The notes: generated by a model not told the origin, from the sequence alone. A stretch of 64,000 nucleotides of DNA from Noviherbaspirillum_A sp047237965 (GCF_047237965.1 NZ_JBDFLX010000001.1:1860001-1924000), one strand, 5' to 3'. Shown: positions 16,197-26,311, counted from the first letter of the stretch. Made by a program: numbers and translations.

Positions 16197-18308
16197 ATGC
16201 AACCCGACCGGCCAGCCATGAAACGAAAACCAAAACCCGCCGATCTGACGACCAAGCAGCCGGGAGCCGACAATTATCTGAACCGCGAACTGTCCCAGCT
16301 CGCCTTCAACCGGCGGGTTCTGGCGCAGGCCGAGGACCAGCGGCTGCCCCTGCTGGAACGGCTGCGCTATCTGTGCATCGTCAGCAGCAACATGGACGAG
16401 TTCTTCGAGGTCCGCATCGCCAGCCTGCTGGCGCGCATGGACGGCCATACGCCGGAAGCCTCGGGGCCGGGCGCCGACTTCGCGCAGACCAGCATCGAGT
16501 CGCATGACATTGTCGAGAAGCAGTACAGGATCCTCAACGAGGAAATCCTGCCCGAGCTTTCCCGCCAGGGAATCCATCTGTTGCGCGACCAGGACCGCAA
16601 CGAAGCGCAGCGGGCCTGGGTCAAGTCGTATTTCGACCGTGAAGTCAGGCCGCTGCTGACGCCGATCGGCCTGGACCCGGCGCATCCCTTCCCGCAGGTG
16701 GTCAACAAGAGCCTCAATTTCATCGTCGAGCTGTCGGGCAAGGATGCGTTCGGGCGCGGCACCGCCATCGCGATCCTGAAGGCGCCGCGGGTGCTGCCGC
16801 GGGTGATCCGGCTGCCCGACGAGCTGTCGCAGGATGGCGCGATGTCGTTCTGCCTGCTGTCCTCGGTGATCCATGCCCATATCTCGGACCTCTTCACCGA
16901 CCGCGAGGTGCTGTCCTATTCGCAGTTCCGCGTTACCCGGGACAGCGATCTGTGGGTCGACGAGGAAGAGGTCAAGAACCTGCGCCAGGCGCTGCAGAGC
17001 GAGTTGCAGTCGCGCCATTTCGGCTTTGCGGTGCGGCTGGAAGTGGCGCGCAACTGCCCGCCCTCGCTGTCCAATTTCCTGCTGGAACAGTTCTCCATTC
17101 CGTCCAGCCGGCTGTACGCGGTGGATGGCCCGGTCAACATGACGCGGCTCTTGGCGCTGGCCGACGCGGTGGACAAGCCCGGCCTGCGCTTTGCGCCCTT
17201 CACGCCATCCTATCCGCCGATCCTGGACAATGCCGACATGTTTGCCGTGCTGCGCCAGCGGGACATGCTGCTGCACCATCCCTTCCAGTCCTTCCTGCCG
17301 GTGGTGGAGTTCATCCGCTGCGCCGCGCATGATCCGAACGTAGTGGCGATCAAGCAGACGATATACCGCACCGGCATGAACTCCCTGCTGATGGAATCGC
17401 TGATCCTGGCCGCCCAGCGCGGCAAGGAAGTGACCGTGATCGTCGAACTGATGGCGCGCTTCGACGAGGAAGCCAACATCAACTGGGCCGACCGGCTGGA
17501 GCGGGTCGGCGCCCAGGTGGTCTATGGCGTGGTGGGCCTGAAGACCCATGCCAAGCTGGCGCTGGTGATACGCCGCGAGGAAGGCGATCTGCGGCTCTAC
17601 GCCCACCTTGGCACCGGCAATTATCATCCGACCACGACCAAGCTCTATACCGACTTCGGGCTGCTGACCGCCAATGCGCTGCTGACGGCGGAAGTCAACG
17701 AGGTGTTCATCCACCTGACCAGCCTGACCAAGCCGACCAGGCTGCAGCAGCTCTGGCTGGCGCCCTTCGACCTGCAGCGGGAATTCCTGCGGGCCATACG
17801 CAATGAAGCGCGGATTGCCCGGCTCGGACGGCACGGCCGCATCATCGCCAAGATGAATGCGCTGGTCGACGAATCGGTGATCCGGGCGCTGTATGCGGCT
17901 TCATCCGATGGCGTGAAGATCGACCTGATCGTGCGCGGCGCCTGCTCGCTGCAGCCTGGCGTGCCGGGCCTGTCGGAAAACATCCGGGTGCGCTCCATCA
18001 TCGGGCGCTTCCTGGAACACAGCCGCATCTTCTACTTCCGCAATGACCTGAAGCACGATGTCTACCTGTCCAGCGCCGACTGGATGAGCCGCAATCTTTT
18101 CCGCCGCATCGAGGTCGCCTTTCCGGTGCTGGACCGCGCGCTGAAGCGGCGCGTGCTGCAGGAAGGCCTGGACCCCTACCTGAAGGACAATACCAATGCA
18201 TGGGAACTGGGTGCGGACGGCCGCTACACCCGGCGCCGGCCACGCGGCAAGCAAGCGGCGTTCAGCGCGCAGGACTACCTGATGCAAACCCTGGGCAAGA
18301 TGACCTGA
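16197..18308 (+). CDS. ppk: Polyphosphate kinase 1
   Basis: PPK1 polymerises the ATP gamma-phosphate into polyphosphate through a phosphohistidine. The 703-residue product has the N-terminal helical and head domains (NRELSQLAFNRRVLAQAEDQ near residue 30) and two phospholipase-D-like catalytic domains. His451 in GLKTHAKLALV corresponds to the phosphorylated histidine and His608 in RFLEHSRIFYFRN to the second active-site histidine. The ATG at 16197 has AGGA shortly before it; an in-frame ATG at 16218 is the alternative. It is divergent from pstS with 150 bases between, and sixA follows closely. Confidence 0.97.
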   Translation: MQPDRPAMKRKPKPADLTTKQPGADNYLNRELSQLAFNRRVLAQAEDQRLPLLERLRYLCIVSSNMDEFFEVRIASLLARMDGHTPEASGPGADFAQTSIESHDIVEKQYRILNEEILPELSRQGIHLLRDQDRNEAQRAWVKSYFDREVRPLLTPIGLDPAHPFPQVVNKSLNFIVELSGKDAFGRGTAIAILKAPRVLPRVIRLPDELSQDGAMSFCLLSSVIHAHISDLFTDREVLSYSQFRVTRDSDLWVDEEEVKNLRQALQSELQSRHFGFAVRLEVARNCPPSLSNFLLEQFSIPSSRLYAVDGPVNMTRLLALADAVDKPGLRFAPFTPSYPPILDNADMFAVLRQRDMLLHHPFQSFLPVVEFIRCAAHDPNVVAIKQTIYRTGMNSLLMESLILAAQRGKEVTVIVELMARFDEEANINWADRLERVGAQVVYGVVGLKTHAKLALVIRREEGDLRLYAHLGTGNYHPTTTKLYTDFGLLTANALLTAEVNEVFIHLTSLTKPTRLQQLWLAPFDLQREFLRAIRNEARIARLGRHGRIIAKMNALVDESVIRALYAASSDGVKIDLIVRGACSLQPGVPGLSENIRVRSIIGRFLEHSRIFYFRNDLKHDVYLSSADWMSRNLFRRIEVAFPVLDRALKRRVLQEGLDPYLKDNTNAWELGADGRYTRRRPRGKQAAFSAQDYLMQTLGKMT

Positions 18309-18322
18309 AAGCGAGGACAAGC

Positions 18323-18790
18323 ATGGACCTGATCCTGTGGCGTCATGCCGAAGCGGAGGATGGCCTGCCCGGCGCGCCCGACGCCGGGCGCCTGCTCACT
18401 GCCAGAGGCCGCAGGCAGGCAATGAAGATGGCCGGCTGGCTGGACCGCAACCTGCCTTCCGGCTGCCGCATCCTGTGCAGCCCGGCCAGGCGCACGGTGC
18501 AGACCGCCGACGCCCTGGGGCGCAAGTTCCGCATCCATGCCGACCTGGGCATCGACGGCCGGCCGCAGCGGATAATGGAGCTGGTCAACTGGCCGCTGGC
18601 GAGCGAACCGGTGCTGCTGGTGGGCCACCAGCCGGTGCTGGGCCGCCTGGCCGCGCTGCTGATGCATGGCGTGGAAGCGGACTGGACGGTGCGCAAGGGG
18701 GCGATATGGTGGCTGGCCAGGCGCGAGCGCGGCGGCCAGCCGCAGGTCTATCTGAAGGCGGTGATGACGCCCGACCTGTGCGGCAGATAG
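18323..18790 (+). CDS. sixA: SixA-type phosphohistidine phosphatase
   Basis: A 155-residue histidine-phosphatase-superfamily protein. The RHG-type motif is RHAEAED at residues 7-13, with a second histidine in LLVGHQPVLGRLAALL. This resembles SixA, which dephosphorylates histidine-phosphotransfer domains and the nitrogen phosphotransferase system. It starts 15 bases after the ppk stop with a GAGGACAAGC ribosome site, so it is probably co-transcribed with ppk. The true substrate in this organism is unknown, and the link to polyphosphate metabolism is by context only. Confidence 0.87.
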   Translation: MDLILWRHAEAEDGLPGAPDAGRLLTARGRRQAMKMAGWLDRNLPSGCRILCSPARRTVQTADALGRKFRIHADLGIDGRPQRIMELVNWPLASEPVLLVGHQPVLGRLAALLMHGVEADWTVRKGAIWWLARRERGGQPQVYLKAVMTPDLCGR

Positions 18791-18811
18791 CGCCCCGGAC
18801 GCAGGCGCGCG

Positions 18812-20050
18812 TTACAGCGCCAGCGACACCAGGTGCAGCAGCAGCCCGACAAGCCCGCCGACCAGCGTGCCGTTGATGCGGATGTACTGCAGATCCTTGC
18901 CGACATAGGACTCGAACTTGTTCGACACGGTCTCGGCATCCCATTTCTGGATCACCCGCTTGATCAGCCCGGCGATCAGATGCCGCCGGCTGGAAATCGC
19001 GGTCGCGGAAAAGTCCCTGATCCAGCCGTTGAGCTTGTCGCGCACCAGCGCATCCCGGCCCAGCGCCGCGCCCAGGCCGGCCAGCGCCCGCTCCAGCTGG
19101 GCGGCGATGCGGGAGTCAGGCCGCTCGACGTCGGCCAGCAGGCGCTCGCGCACGTTGCCCCAGACGGTATGGGTGTAATCCCTGAACAGCGGATGCTGCA
19201 GCGTCTGCTCCACCATGCCGGCGATGCGCGCCTCGTACTCCGGCGACGTCCTCAGCTTCTCGATGAAGGCCTCGGCGCTGCGATGAAAGCGCTCGCGCCA
19301 CTCGCTGTCGGGCTGCCGCATCTCGTCAAGGATGTTCTGCGATTCGCCCACGATCTTCTCGAACAGCTTGTCGTCGATGATGCGCGGTATCCAGCGCGGA
19401 CTCTTTTCATGGATCTTCTGCCGGATGAAATCGCGGTTGCGGTCCAGCGCATCGGCCGCCATGCCGATCAGGTGGTCGAACAGCATCTGATGGCGCCGGT
19501 CGGCAATCAGCACCTCGAACACCTCGGCCAGCAGCGGCGCGAAGCGCACGTTCTTCAGGCCCGAGGCCAGCGTGGCCTGCAGGAAGCCGGCCATGTCGCG
19601 GTCTTCCATCATGCGCATCAGGCCGGGCACGCCATGCGCAATCTGCAGCGACACGGTACGGCTGTTGGCCGGCTCCGACAGCCAGTGCGCGGCGGCGCCG
19701 GCAAAGTCGATGTGCCGCAGTTCCTCCGCCAACACCTCGCGCGTCATGAAGTTATGTTCGAGGAAGTCGGCAACGCTGCTGCCTATCCGGTCCTTGTTGT
19801 TGGGGACGATGGCCGTATGCGGAATCGGCAGGCCCAGCGGATGCCGGAACAGGGCCGTGACGGCAAACCAGTCGGCCAGGGCGCCGACCATGGCCGCTTC
19901 GGCAAACGCCGCCACGAAGGACAGCCATGGATAGCGCGGCTGCAGCAGGCGCGCCGCCACGAAGGTCAGCGCCATCAGGATCAGCAGCCCGGTGGCGATG
20001 CGGCGCATCCGGGTCAGTTGCGCCGAGGGCGGCGTCGCGGACAGCCGCAT
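18812..20050 (-). CDS. DUF445 family membrane protein
   Basis: A 412-residue DUF445 protein with one or two N-terminal transmembrane segments (about 12-50, TGLLILMALTFVAARLL), a long helical soluble part, and a final hydrophobic segment (INGTLVGGLVGLLLHLVSLA) closing the protein. The conserved ALADWFAVTALFRHPLGLPI is the family signature. Function is not established. The ATG at 20050 has GGGAG about ten bases upstream; a GTG six codons earlier is an alternative start. It is convergent with sixA and follows ppx on the same strand. Confidence 0.88.
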   Translation of the reverse strand: MRLSATPPSAQLTRMRRIATGLLILMALTFVAARLLQPRYPWLSFVAAFAEAAMVGALADWFAVTALFRHPLGLPIPHTAIVPNNKDRIGSSVADFLEHNFMTREVLAEELRHIDFAGAAAHWLSEPANSRTVSLQIAHGVPGLMRMMEDRDMAGFLQATLASGLKNVRFAPLLAEVFEVLIADRRHQMLFDHLIGMAADALDRNRDFIRQKIHEKSPRWIPRIIDDKLFEKIVGESQNILDEMRQPDSEWRERFHRSAEAFIEKLRTSPEYEARIAGMVEQTLQHPLFRDYTHTVWGNVRERLLADVERPDSRIAAQLERALAGLGAALGRDALVRDKLNGWIRDFSATAISSRRHLIAGLIKRVIQKWDAETVSNKFESYVGKDLQYIRINGTLVGGLVGLLLHLVSLAL

Positions 20051-20109
20051 CAGGCGCGGCTCCCGCACGGGCGCAGGATCAGCATGAAATCATCGCGCCG
20101 CGCCATGAT

Positions 20110-21567
20110 TCAGGCGGCATGCCGGACCTGCAGCTCGGTGCCGACGTCCTTCCAGTAATCGCGTTCCTTCTGCAGCCAGAAGGCCAGGGTCGGATGGGCA
20201 TCCAGCCAGGCGCGTGGAAATTCCAGTTCGATGCGGTTCCTGATGCGCAGTCCCACCTGCTGCAGCGAGCCCTCGATGCGCGCATGCATGAACACCACGG
20301 CCAGCCGCAGCGCCAGCACCGCCCGCACGAAGTCCGGGTCGAGCAGCATGCGGTCGAGCTTCTTCAGGTTGCCCTTCTGGCCCAGGATCAGCTGGCTCAT
20401 CAGCCGCTGCTCGCGGTTGGTGAAGCCGGACAGGTCGGCGTTTTCGATCATGTAGGCGCCATGCTTGTGGAAGCCGCTGTGGGATACCGCCATGCCGACT
20501 TCGTGCAGCAGCCCGCTCCAGTACACCGGCCGGGTATAGGCGTCATTGCCCGGCTTCAGGCACGCATACAGCGTGCTGGCGATGTCGGCAGTACGGTTGG
20601 CGCGGGTTTCATCGACCTGGAAGCGCTGCAGGAAGCCCCGCACCGACTGCTCGCGCCGGTCATGCCGGGTGGCGCGCAACTGCATGTCCCACATCACGCC
20701 CAGCCGCAATCCCGCTTCGATCGGCAGCATTTTGCTGATGTCCATTTCCTGCATCACGGCCATCAGGATCGCCAGGCCGCCCACCAGCACCGGCGCCCGG
20801 TCCGGCTTCATGCCGGCCAATTGTATGGCGTCGACATGGCCGAAGCCGATCAGGCGCTGCCGCAGCGCGTTCAGGCTGGGCAGGGTCAGCGTGCCGTCGC
20901 CCAGGCCGTTCCTGGCAATGGCCTCGGAGATCGAGCGCAGCGTTCCCGACGAACCATAGGCCATGTCCCAGACATGGTTCTTGTAGAGCGGCACCGCATC
21001 CTCGAAATAGCCGCGCGCCGACATGATGGCCGCGTCGAAATTCGCATCGTCGATGCGCCCGCCAATGAAGAAGCCGTCGCTCTGGCGCACCGTGCCGGTG
21101 CTGAAGGATTCGACGGCCAGGATATCCAGCCCCTTGCCGACGATGACTTCGGTCGAGCCGCCGCCGATATCGAGCACCAGGCGCCGCTCGCCGGGATTGT
21201 CCAGCGCGCAGGCCACGCCGAGGTAGATCAGCCTGCCCTCCTCCTCGCCGGAAATGATTTCGATCGGATAGCCGATCGCCTTTTCCGCCAGCGGCAGGAA
21301 GTCCGCCGAGTTGCCGGCGATACGCAGCGTGTTGGTGGCAACCACCCGCACCGCGTCGAGCTGGTAGGCGCCGAGCACGGTGGCGAACCGGGCCAGCGAC
21401 TCGGTGGCCACCCGCATGGCCTGCGGCGTCAGCATGCCGTGCTCGTCCAGCCCCGCGCCCAGCCGGATCGGTTCGCGCGCGCTCTTGATGATGCGTATGG
21501 TCTTGCCGTCGTGATGGCCCACATGCAGGCGAAAACTGTTGGAACCGAGATCAACCGCTGCAAACAT
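20110..21567 (-). CDS. ppx: Exopolyphosphatase / Ppx-GppA family
   Basis: A 485-residue enzyme expected to remove terminal phosphate from polyphosphate, opposing PPK1, or to hydrolyse pppGpp. The ASKHA-fold domain opens with FAAVDLGSNSFRLHVGHHDG, has the second phosphate loop LVLDIGGGSTEVIVG, and continues into a C-terminal HD-like region with GLLHEVGMAVSHSGFHKHG. ATG 21567 follows AAAGGCAGAC. One gene (DUF445) separates it from ppk-sixA, so a role in polyphosphate turnover is likely. Which of the two substrates dominates cannot be told from sequence. Confidence 0.93.
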   Translation of the reverse strand: MFAAVDLGSNSFRLHVGHHDGKTIRIIKSAREPIRLGAGLDEHGMLTPQAMRVATESLARFATVLGAYQLDAVRVVATNTLRIAGNSADFLPLAEKAIGYPIEIISGEEEGRLIYLGVACALDNPGERRLVLDIGGGSTEVIVGKGLDILAVESFSTGTVRQSDGFFIGGRIDDANFDAAIMSARGYFEDAVPLYKNHVWDMAYGSSGTLRSISEAIARNGLGDGTLTLPSLNALRQRLIGFGHVDAIQLAGMKPDRAPVLVGGLAILMAVMQEMDISKMLPIEAGLRLGVMWDMQLRATRHDRREQSVRGFLQRFQVDETRANRTADIASTLYACLKPGNDAYTRPVYWSGLLHEVGMAVSHSGFHKHGAYMIENADLSGFTNREQRLMSQLILGQKGNLKKLDRMLLDPDFVRAVLALRLAVVFMHARIEGSLQQVGLRIRNRIELEFPRAWLDAHPTLAFWLQKERDYWKDVGTELQVRHAA

Positions 21568-21830
21568 GTCTGCCTTTCTTCTGGATTTCCCGCGTCAAAA
21601 ATGCCTGGCCGGCGTTGACACTGGGCATGCCGGTGCCGCTCAGGCCAAACAATCATAACGGATCGGTCCTGCAGCCTGCCCGGAAATCGCGAATGCGCCC
21701 AATTTGATTAACGCCTTTCCGGAAGGCGGCGCCAATTGTTACCGAAAGATATGGGATTGATTTTACTTTTGGTTAAAATGTGCGCCGAATTCTTATTTCC
21801 CGAGCAAGCCACCCAGTAATGGAGATTGCC

Positions 21831-24800
21831 ATGGAACCGCCCTTCCCGACGCTGCCGGAGCAGCAGCAAGAACAGCCATGCGAACGCCTCCTGCTGACAA
21901 CGCTTGCCGCGTTCTGCAGCGGCGACCTGTCGGCGCGGATGTCGTCCGCACCCGATTCAGTTCCGGGCAAGCTCGCTGCCGGCGTTGATCGATGGCTGGA
22001 TGCGGCCGGCAGCGTGTTGCGCGCATTCGACCGGGTTGTCGCAGACATCACCGAAGGCAGGCTCGAACAGCCCATGCCGCTGGAAGTGAATGGCCATCCC
22101 CTGCGCGGGCAGCTGCTGGAACTGGCGCAGCGCATCAACCGGATGCGGACTCAACTGCTCAAAATGACGTCCGAGATAGGCCGCGTCGCCCAGGAAGTCG
22201 GTGTCGAGGGGCGTCTTGGCGGCCAGGCAGCCTTGCCCGGGCCGGAAGGCGCATGGCGCGACCTGGGCAACCACGTCAACAGCCTGGTCGCGCGACTGAG
22301 CAGCCAGGTCCGCACCATGTCGGAAGTCACATCGGCACTGGCCAATGGCGATTTCAGCGTCGACCTGCAGATGGCCGCCAGCGGGGAGCTGGCGCAATTG
22401 CGTGACAACATCAATGCCCTGACGCGGAGCCTGCGGGAAAGCAACCGCCGCAACGCCGAACAGGACTGGCTCAAGACCAATGTCGCCCGCCTGACGAAGC
22501 AGCTGCAGGGACAGCGCAGCATTGCAGCCGTGGCCGGCATGGTGATGTCGGAGCTGGCGCCGTTGATCGACGTCCAGCATGGACTGTTCTACCTGATGGA
22601 CGACATCCAACTCGGGCAACCCAGGATGCGCCTGTATGCAAGCTATGCGGCGGCACTGGACGCCAGGCCGGAATGGCGCCTGGGCGAGGGCCTGATCGGA
22701 CAATGTGCGCTGGACCGCAAGCCGCTTCTGATTACCAATGTGCCGGCGGGCTACCTGACGGTGAGCACGGGCACCGGCGCGGCCACGCCGTGCTGCCTGT
22801 TGATCCAGCCCATCCTGTTCGAAGGCGAGGTCAGGGCGGTGCTGGAACTGGCTTCCTTTTCAGGCTTCACGGCGATACAGCGTAGCTTCCTGACCCAGCT
22901 CGCCGAATCGACCGGCATCGTGCTGCATACCATCGCGTCGTCGACCCGGACCGAAAACCTGCTGCGCCAGGCCCAGTCCCTTGCGCAGGAACTGCAAAGC
23001 CAGCAGGAGGCGCTTAGCAAGAGCAATGCAGAGCTGCACGAGAAGGCAGTCCTGCTGGAGCGACAGAAAGCGGCGATGGAAGCGAAGAATCACGAAGTGG
23101 AAATGACGCGCATGTCGCTGGAAGAAAAAGCCGAGCAGCTGATGCTGAGTTCGCGCTACAAGTCCGAGTTCCTGTCCAACATGTCGCATGAACTGCGCAC
23201 CCCGCTCAACAGCCTGCTGATACTGGCGCGGCAGCTCAGCGAAAACGCCGAGGGTAACCTCACGCCGCGGCAGGTGGAATATGCCGGCACCATTTACAGC
23301 GCAGGCGGCGACCTGCTTGGCATGATCAACGAGATCCTCGACCTCGCCAAGATCGAGTCCGGCACTGTCGTGCTCGACCAGCGCGACGTTTCGTTCAGCG
23401 CGCTGGAAGAGCAAGTGCTGCGCATGTTCAATCCGGTGGCGCAGAGCCGGCGGCTGGATTTCTCGGTCACCCGTTCGCCCGCGCTTCCGGCAATCATCCG
23501 TACCGACGAGACCCGGCTACTGCAGGTGATCCGCAACCTGCTGTCCAACGCCTTCAAGTTCACCGAGCATGGCAGCGTGACCTTGTCGATCAAGCCGGTG
23601 TCCGGGGGCTGGGGCGCCGGGCAGCCTGCGCTGGACGCGGCCGGCATGGTCATCGCGTTCGAGGTATGCGACACCGGCATCGGCGTGGCGCCGCAGCAGC
23701 AGGAACTGATCTTCGAAGCATTCCGGCAAGCCGACACGGGCACCTCCCGACGATACGGCGGCACCGGCCTGGGGCTGTCGATCAGCACCGACCTGGCGCG
23801 ACTGATGCACGGGGAACTGCGGCTGCTCTCCAGTGAACCGGGAAAAGGCAGCCGCTTTGCCCTCTACATGCCGCTGCAGCCACGACGGGCCACTGCATCC
23901 GGGGACGCTGCCCGCGTCAAGGTCGCTGCTGCGCCAATGCTGGCGGCAACTGCGCCGATCGACAGCGATGACCGCGATCGGCTCGCCCCTGGCGACAAGG
24001 CCCTGCTGCTCATCGGCGCCGATACCGGGTCTGGCGCCGCCTTTCTCATGGCGGCCCATGCGCACGGTTGCCGCGCCCTGGTCGCTCGACGCGGCGCCGA
24101 CGGACTGGACCTGCTGAAACGGCATGCGCCAAGCGCCATCGTGCTGGATGCCCATCTGCTTGGCATCGATGGCTGGCGCCTGCTGGGGGCCATCAGGCGC
24201 GATGACGCGACCCGCCATCTGCCATTGCATGTCGCCTGCGCGCCCGGCGATGCACTGCGTGCGCTGCAGGAAGGTGCATCGATGTGCGGCAGCCCGCCGT
24301 CTGCGGGCAGCATGCAGGCCATCGTGCCAGCCATGCTGCGCAAGGCCGCGCGCCATCGGCGCCGCCTGCTCCTGGCCGGCGACGACGCCGCCGCGCTTGA
24401 CCGGCTGCAAGACCTGCTGGCCGGGGAAGACCTGCTGGTGCGCACCGCCAGGCTGTCGCACCTGGCGCCGGCCCTGCGGCGCCGCACCGACTGCATCGTG
24501 CTGCACTTGGCCGGCGCCGATGCGCGTCCGGCGCTGGCGCTGCATGCGGCGTGTCGGCACGGCGTCAACAGCCGGTCGCCCCTGCTGGTCTACATGCCTC
24601 ATGGCCTGCCGTCGGAAGCGCGGCACGCCCTGCTCGCCCTGGAACGGCAGGCGCTGGTATGCCGCGTTCATACGGAAGACAGGCTGCTGGATGACAGCGC
24701 GCTGTTTTTGCATCGTGACCTGGCGGCGATGAGCCAGGCGCAGCGGCAGCGCATCGCCGCGCTGCATCAGGGCAGCCACGCACTGAGCGGACGCACCGTG

Positions 24801-25157
24801 CTCATTGTGGACGATGACATCCGCAACGTCTTCGCGCTTACCGGCATGCTGGAACACCACGGCATGGCTGTGTGCGCGGCGGAAAACGGCCGCGAGGCCA
24901 TCGACCTGCTGCACGCGCAGCGGGCATGCGACATCGTGCTGATGGACATCATGATGCCGGACATGGATGGCTTCGACACCATGCGCGAGATACGCCGCCA
25001 TGCCGCCTTCGACGCCCTGCCCATCATTGCCCTGACCGCCAAGGCGATGAAGGGCGACCGCGACAAGTGCCTGGCCGCGGGCGCCAGCGATTACGTCAGC
25101 AAGCCGGTCGATATCGATGAACTGCTGGCGTTGATGCGGCGCCGGCTGCACCGTTGA
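21831..25157 (+). CDS. Soluble hybrid histidine kinase: HAMP-like repeats, GAF, HisKA, ATPase, three receivers
   Basis: A 1108-residue cytosolic hybrid kinase with no transmembrane segment. Visible in order: an N-terminal helical region with HAMP-like repeats (about 40-210, EVTSALANGDFSVDLQ), a GAF domain (about 225-385, GEGLIGQCALDRKPLLI), a coiled coil (about 390-440), the phosphoacceptor helix FLSNMSHELRTPLNSLL, and an ATPase domain with VCDTGIGVAPQQQ and RRYGGTGLGLSI. Two receiver-like domains have lost much of the acidic pocket (LLLIGADTGSG; LLLAGDDAAALD), and a complete final receiver has TVLIVDDDIRNVFAL and DIVLMDIMMPDMDGFD. ATG 21831 has GGAG six bases upstream. The next gene starts 7 bases after its stop. 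Confidence 0.9.
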   Translation: MEPPFPTLPEQQQEQPCERLLLTTLAAFCSGDLSARMSSAPDSVPGKLAAGVDRWLDAAGSVLRAFDRVVADITEGRLEQPMPLEVNGHPLRGQLLELAQRINRMRTQLLKMTSEIGRVAQEVGVEGRLGGQAALPGPEGAWRDLGNHVNSLVARLSSQVRTMSEVTSALANGDFSVDLQMAASGELAQLRDNINALTRSLRESNRRNAEQDWLKTNVARLTKQLQGQRSIAAVAGMVMSELAPLIDVQHGLFYLMDDIQLGQPRMRLYASYAAALDARPEWRLGEGLIGQCALDRKPLLITNVPAGYLTVSTGTGAATPCCLLIQPILFEGEVRAVLELASFSGFTAIQRSFLTQLAESTGIVLHTIASSTRTENLLRQAQSLAQELQSQQEALSKSNAELHEKAVLLERQKAAMEAKNHEVEMTRMSLEEKAEQLMLSSRYKSEFLSNMSHELRTPLNSLLILARQLSENAEGNLTPRQVEYAGTIYSAGGDLLGMINEILDLAKIESGTVVLDQRDVSFSALEEQVLRMFNPVAQSRRLDFSVTRSPALPAIIRTDETRLLQVIRNLLSNAFKFTEHGSVTLSIKPVSGGWGAGQPALDAAGMVIAFEVCDTGIGVAPQQQELIFEAFRQADTGTSRRYGGTGLGLSISTDLARLMHGELRLLSSEPGKGSRFALYMPLQPRRATASGDAARVKVAAAPMLAATAPIDSDDRDRLAPGDKALLLIGADTGSGAAFLMAAHAHGCRALVARRGADGLDLLKRHAPSAIVLDAHLLGIDGWRLLGAIRRDDATRHLPLHVACAPGDALRALQEGASMCGSPPSAGSMQAIVPAMLRKAARHRRRLLLAGDDAAALDRLQDLLAGEDLLVRTARLSHLAPALRRRTDCIVLHLAGADARPALALHAACRHGVNSRSPLLVYMPHGLPSEARHALLALERQALVCRVHTEDRLLDDSALFLHRDLAAMSQAQRQRIAALHQGSHALSGRTVLIVDDDIRNVFALTGMLEHHGMAVCAAENGREAIDLLHAQRACDIVLMDIMMPDMDGFDTMREIRRHAAFDALPIIALTAKAMKGDRDKCLAAGASDYVSKPVDIDELLALMRRRLHR

Positions 25158-25164
25158 GGAAGCC

Positions 25165-26286
25165 ATGGACAGCGAACACATGACGGATGGCGCAGCATCG
25201 GTGCTGGTAGTGGACGACAATGCCGCCAAGCGCAGAGCAATCGGCGCCGTGATACACGGGCTCGGACTGCATGCCACCGAGATCGCCTCCGGCCGCGATG
25301 CGCTGCGCCTGCTGCTGAAGCGGGATTTCGCCCTGATTTTGCTCGACGTTCGCATGCCGGAACTGGACGGTTTCGAGACCGCGGCACTGATCCACGGCAG
25401 GCCGCGCTCGGCGCATACGCCGGTGATCTTCATCACCGCCGAGGCCCAGTCCGATGTCGACCGGGCGCTCGGATACACCGCCGGCGCGGTGGATTACATC
25501 GGCTCGCCCATCGTGCCCGAGGTGCTGGCCGCAAAGGTGAAGATCTTCGTCGACCTGTTCCATCTGCAGAAACGGCTGTTGCGGCAAGCCGAGGAATTGC
25601 GCCATTCCAAGTTATTGCTCCAGCAGCTCGCCTCGCACCAGGAAATCATCAAGGAAGAGGAGCGCAAGCGCATCGCCCGTGAAATCCACGATGAACTGGG
25701 CCAGAACCTGCTGGCCCTGCGCATCGACGCCTGCATGCTCAACGCACGCACGGCCAGCCGGCATCCCCGGCTGAACGAAAAGACCCGGATGGCGCTGAAC
25801 CAGATCGACTCGACCATACGCAGCGTGCGCAGCATCATCAATGATCTGCGGCCGCCGGTGCTGGACCTGGGCCTGCAGGCAGCGATTGAATGGCAGGTGC
25901 ACGAATTCCGGCGCCGCAGCGGCCTGGACTGCGTGTTGTTGGCCAGGCGCAGCGATTTCGACGACGGGCTGGATGAACGCAGCGCCACGGCCCTGTTCCG
26001 GATACTCCAGGAATCGCTGACCAATGTGCTGCGCCACGCCCAGGCCAGCCGCGTGGAGGTCGAGCTTGACCGCGACGCCAGCCAGTTCCGGATGCGCATT
26101 GCCGACAACGGCGTGGGCATCGGTCCGAAACGCATGAACAGGCCGAAAACCTTTGGCTTGCAGGGAATGCGGGAGAGGCTGCGCATGCTGGACGGCAGCC
26201 TGGAGATCAGCAGCGTTCCGGATCGGGGCACCGAGCTGCGGATCACGATACCGGTGCGGGTCTGCCCCAGGGCGGAACTGCCGTGA
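25165..26286 (+). CDS. Receiver-domain-linked HisKA_3 histidine kinase
   Basis: A 373-residue protein with an unusual order: an N-terminal receiver (about 10-125; VLVVDDNAAKRRAIG, acceptor Asp in LILLDVRMPELDGF), a coiled-coil linker, then a HisKA_3 dimerisation domain with the phosphoacceptor in IAREIHDELGQNLLALRID, and an ATPase domain with ADNGVGIG and FGLQGMRERLRML. The conserved receiver Lys position reads GSPIVPE, so that Lys is missing. It starts 7 bases after the hybrid kinase behind GAGGAAGCC, so the pair is probably one operon in which the upstream kinase feeds this receiver. A NarL-type partner regulator is expected but is not in the window. Confidence 0.9.
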   Translation: MDSEHMTDGAASVLVVDDNAAKRRAIGAVIHGLGLHATEIASGRDALRLLLKRDFALILLDVRMPELDGFETAALIHGRPRSAHTPVIFITAEAQSDVDRALGYTAGAVDYIGSPIVPEVLAAKVKIFVDLFHLQKRLLRQAEELRHSKLLLQQLASHQEIIKEEERKRIAREIHDELGQNLLALRIDACMLNARTASRHPRLNEKTRMALNQIDSTIRSVRSIINDLRPPVLDLGLQAAIEWQVHEFRRRSGLDCVLLARRSDFDDGLDERSATALFRILQESLTNVLRHAQASRVEVELDRDASQFRMRIADNGVGIGPKRMNRPKTFGLQGMRERLRMLDGSLEISSVPDRGTELRITIPVRVCPRAELP

Positions 26287-26299
26287 CCGGTGAGGACCG

Positions 26300-26311
26300 G
26301 CAGGCTCCTAG
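26300..26311 (-). repeat. Isolated copy of the 12-base end of the palindromic element
   Basis: CTAGGAGCCTGC on the minus strand, identical to the outer 12 bases of the element at 26541-26651. It contains the TAG stop codon of the DUF1289 gene. Confidence 0.8.
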
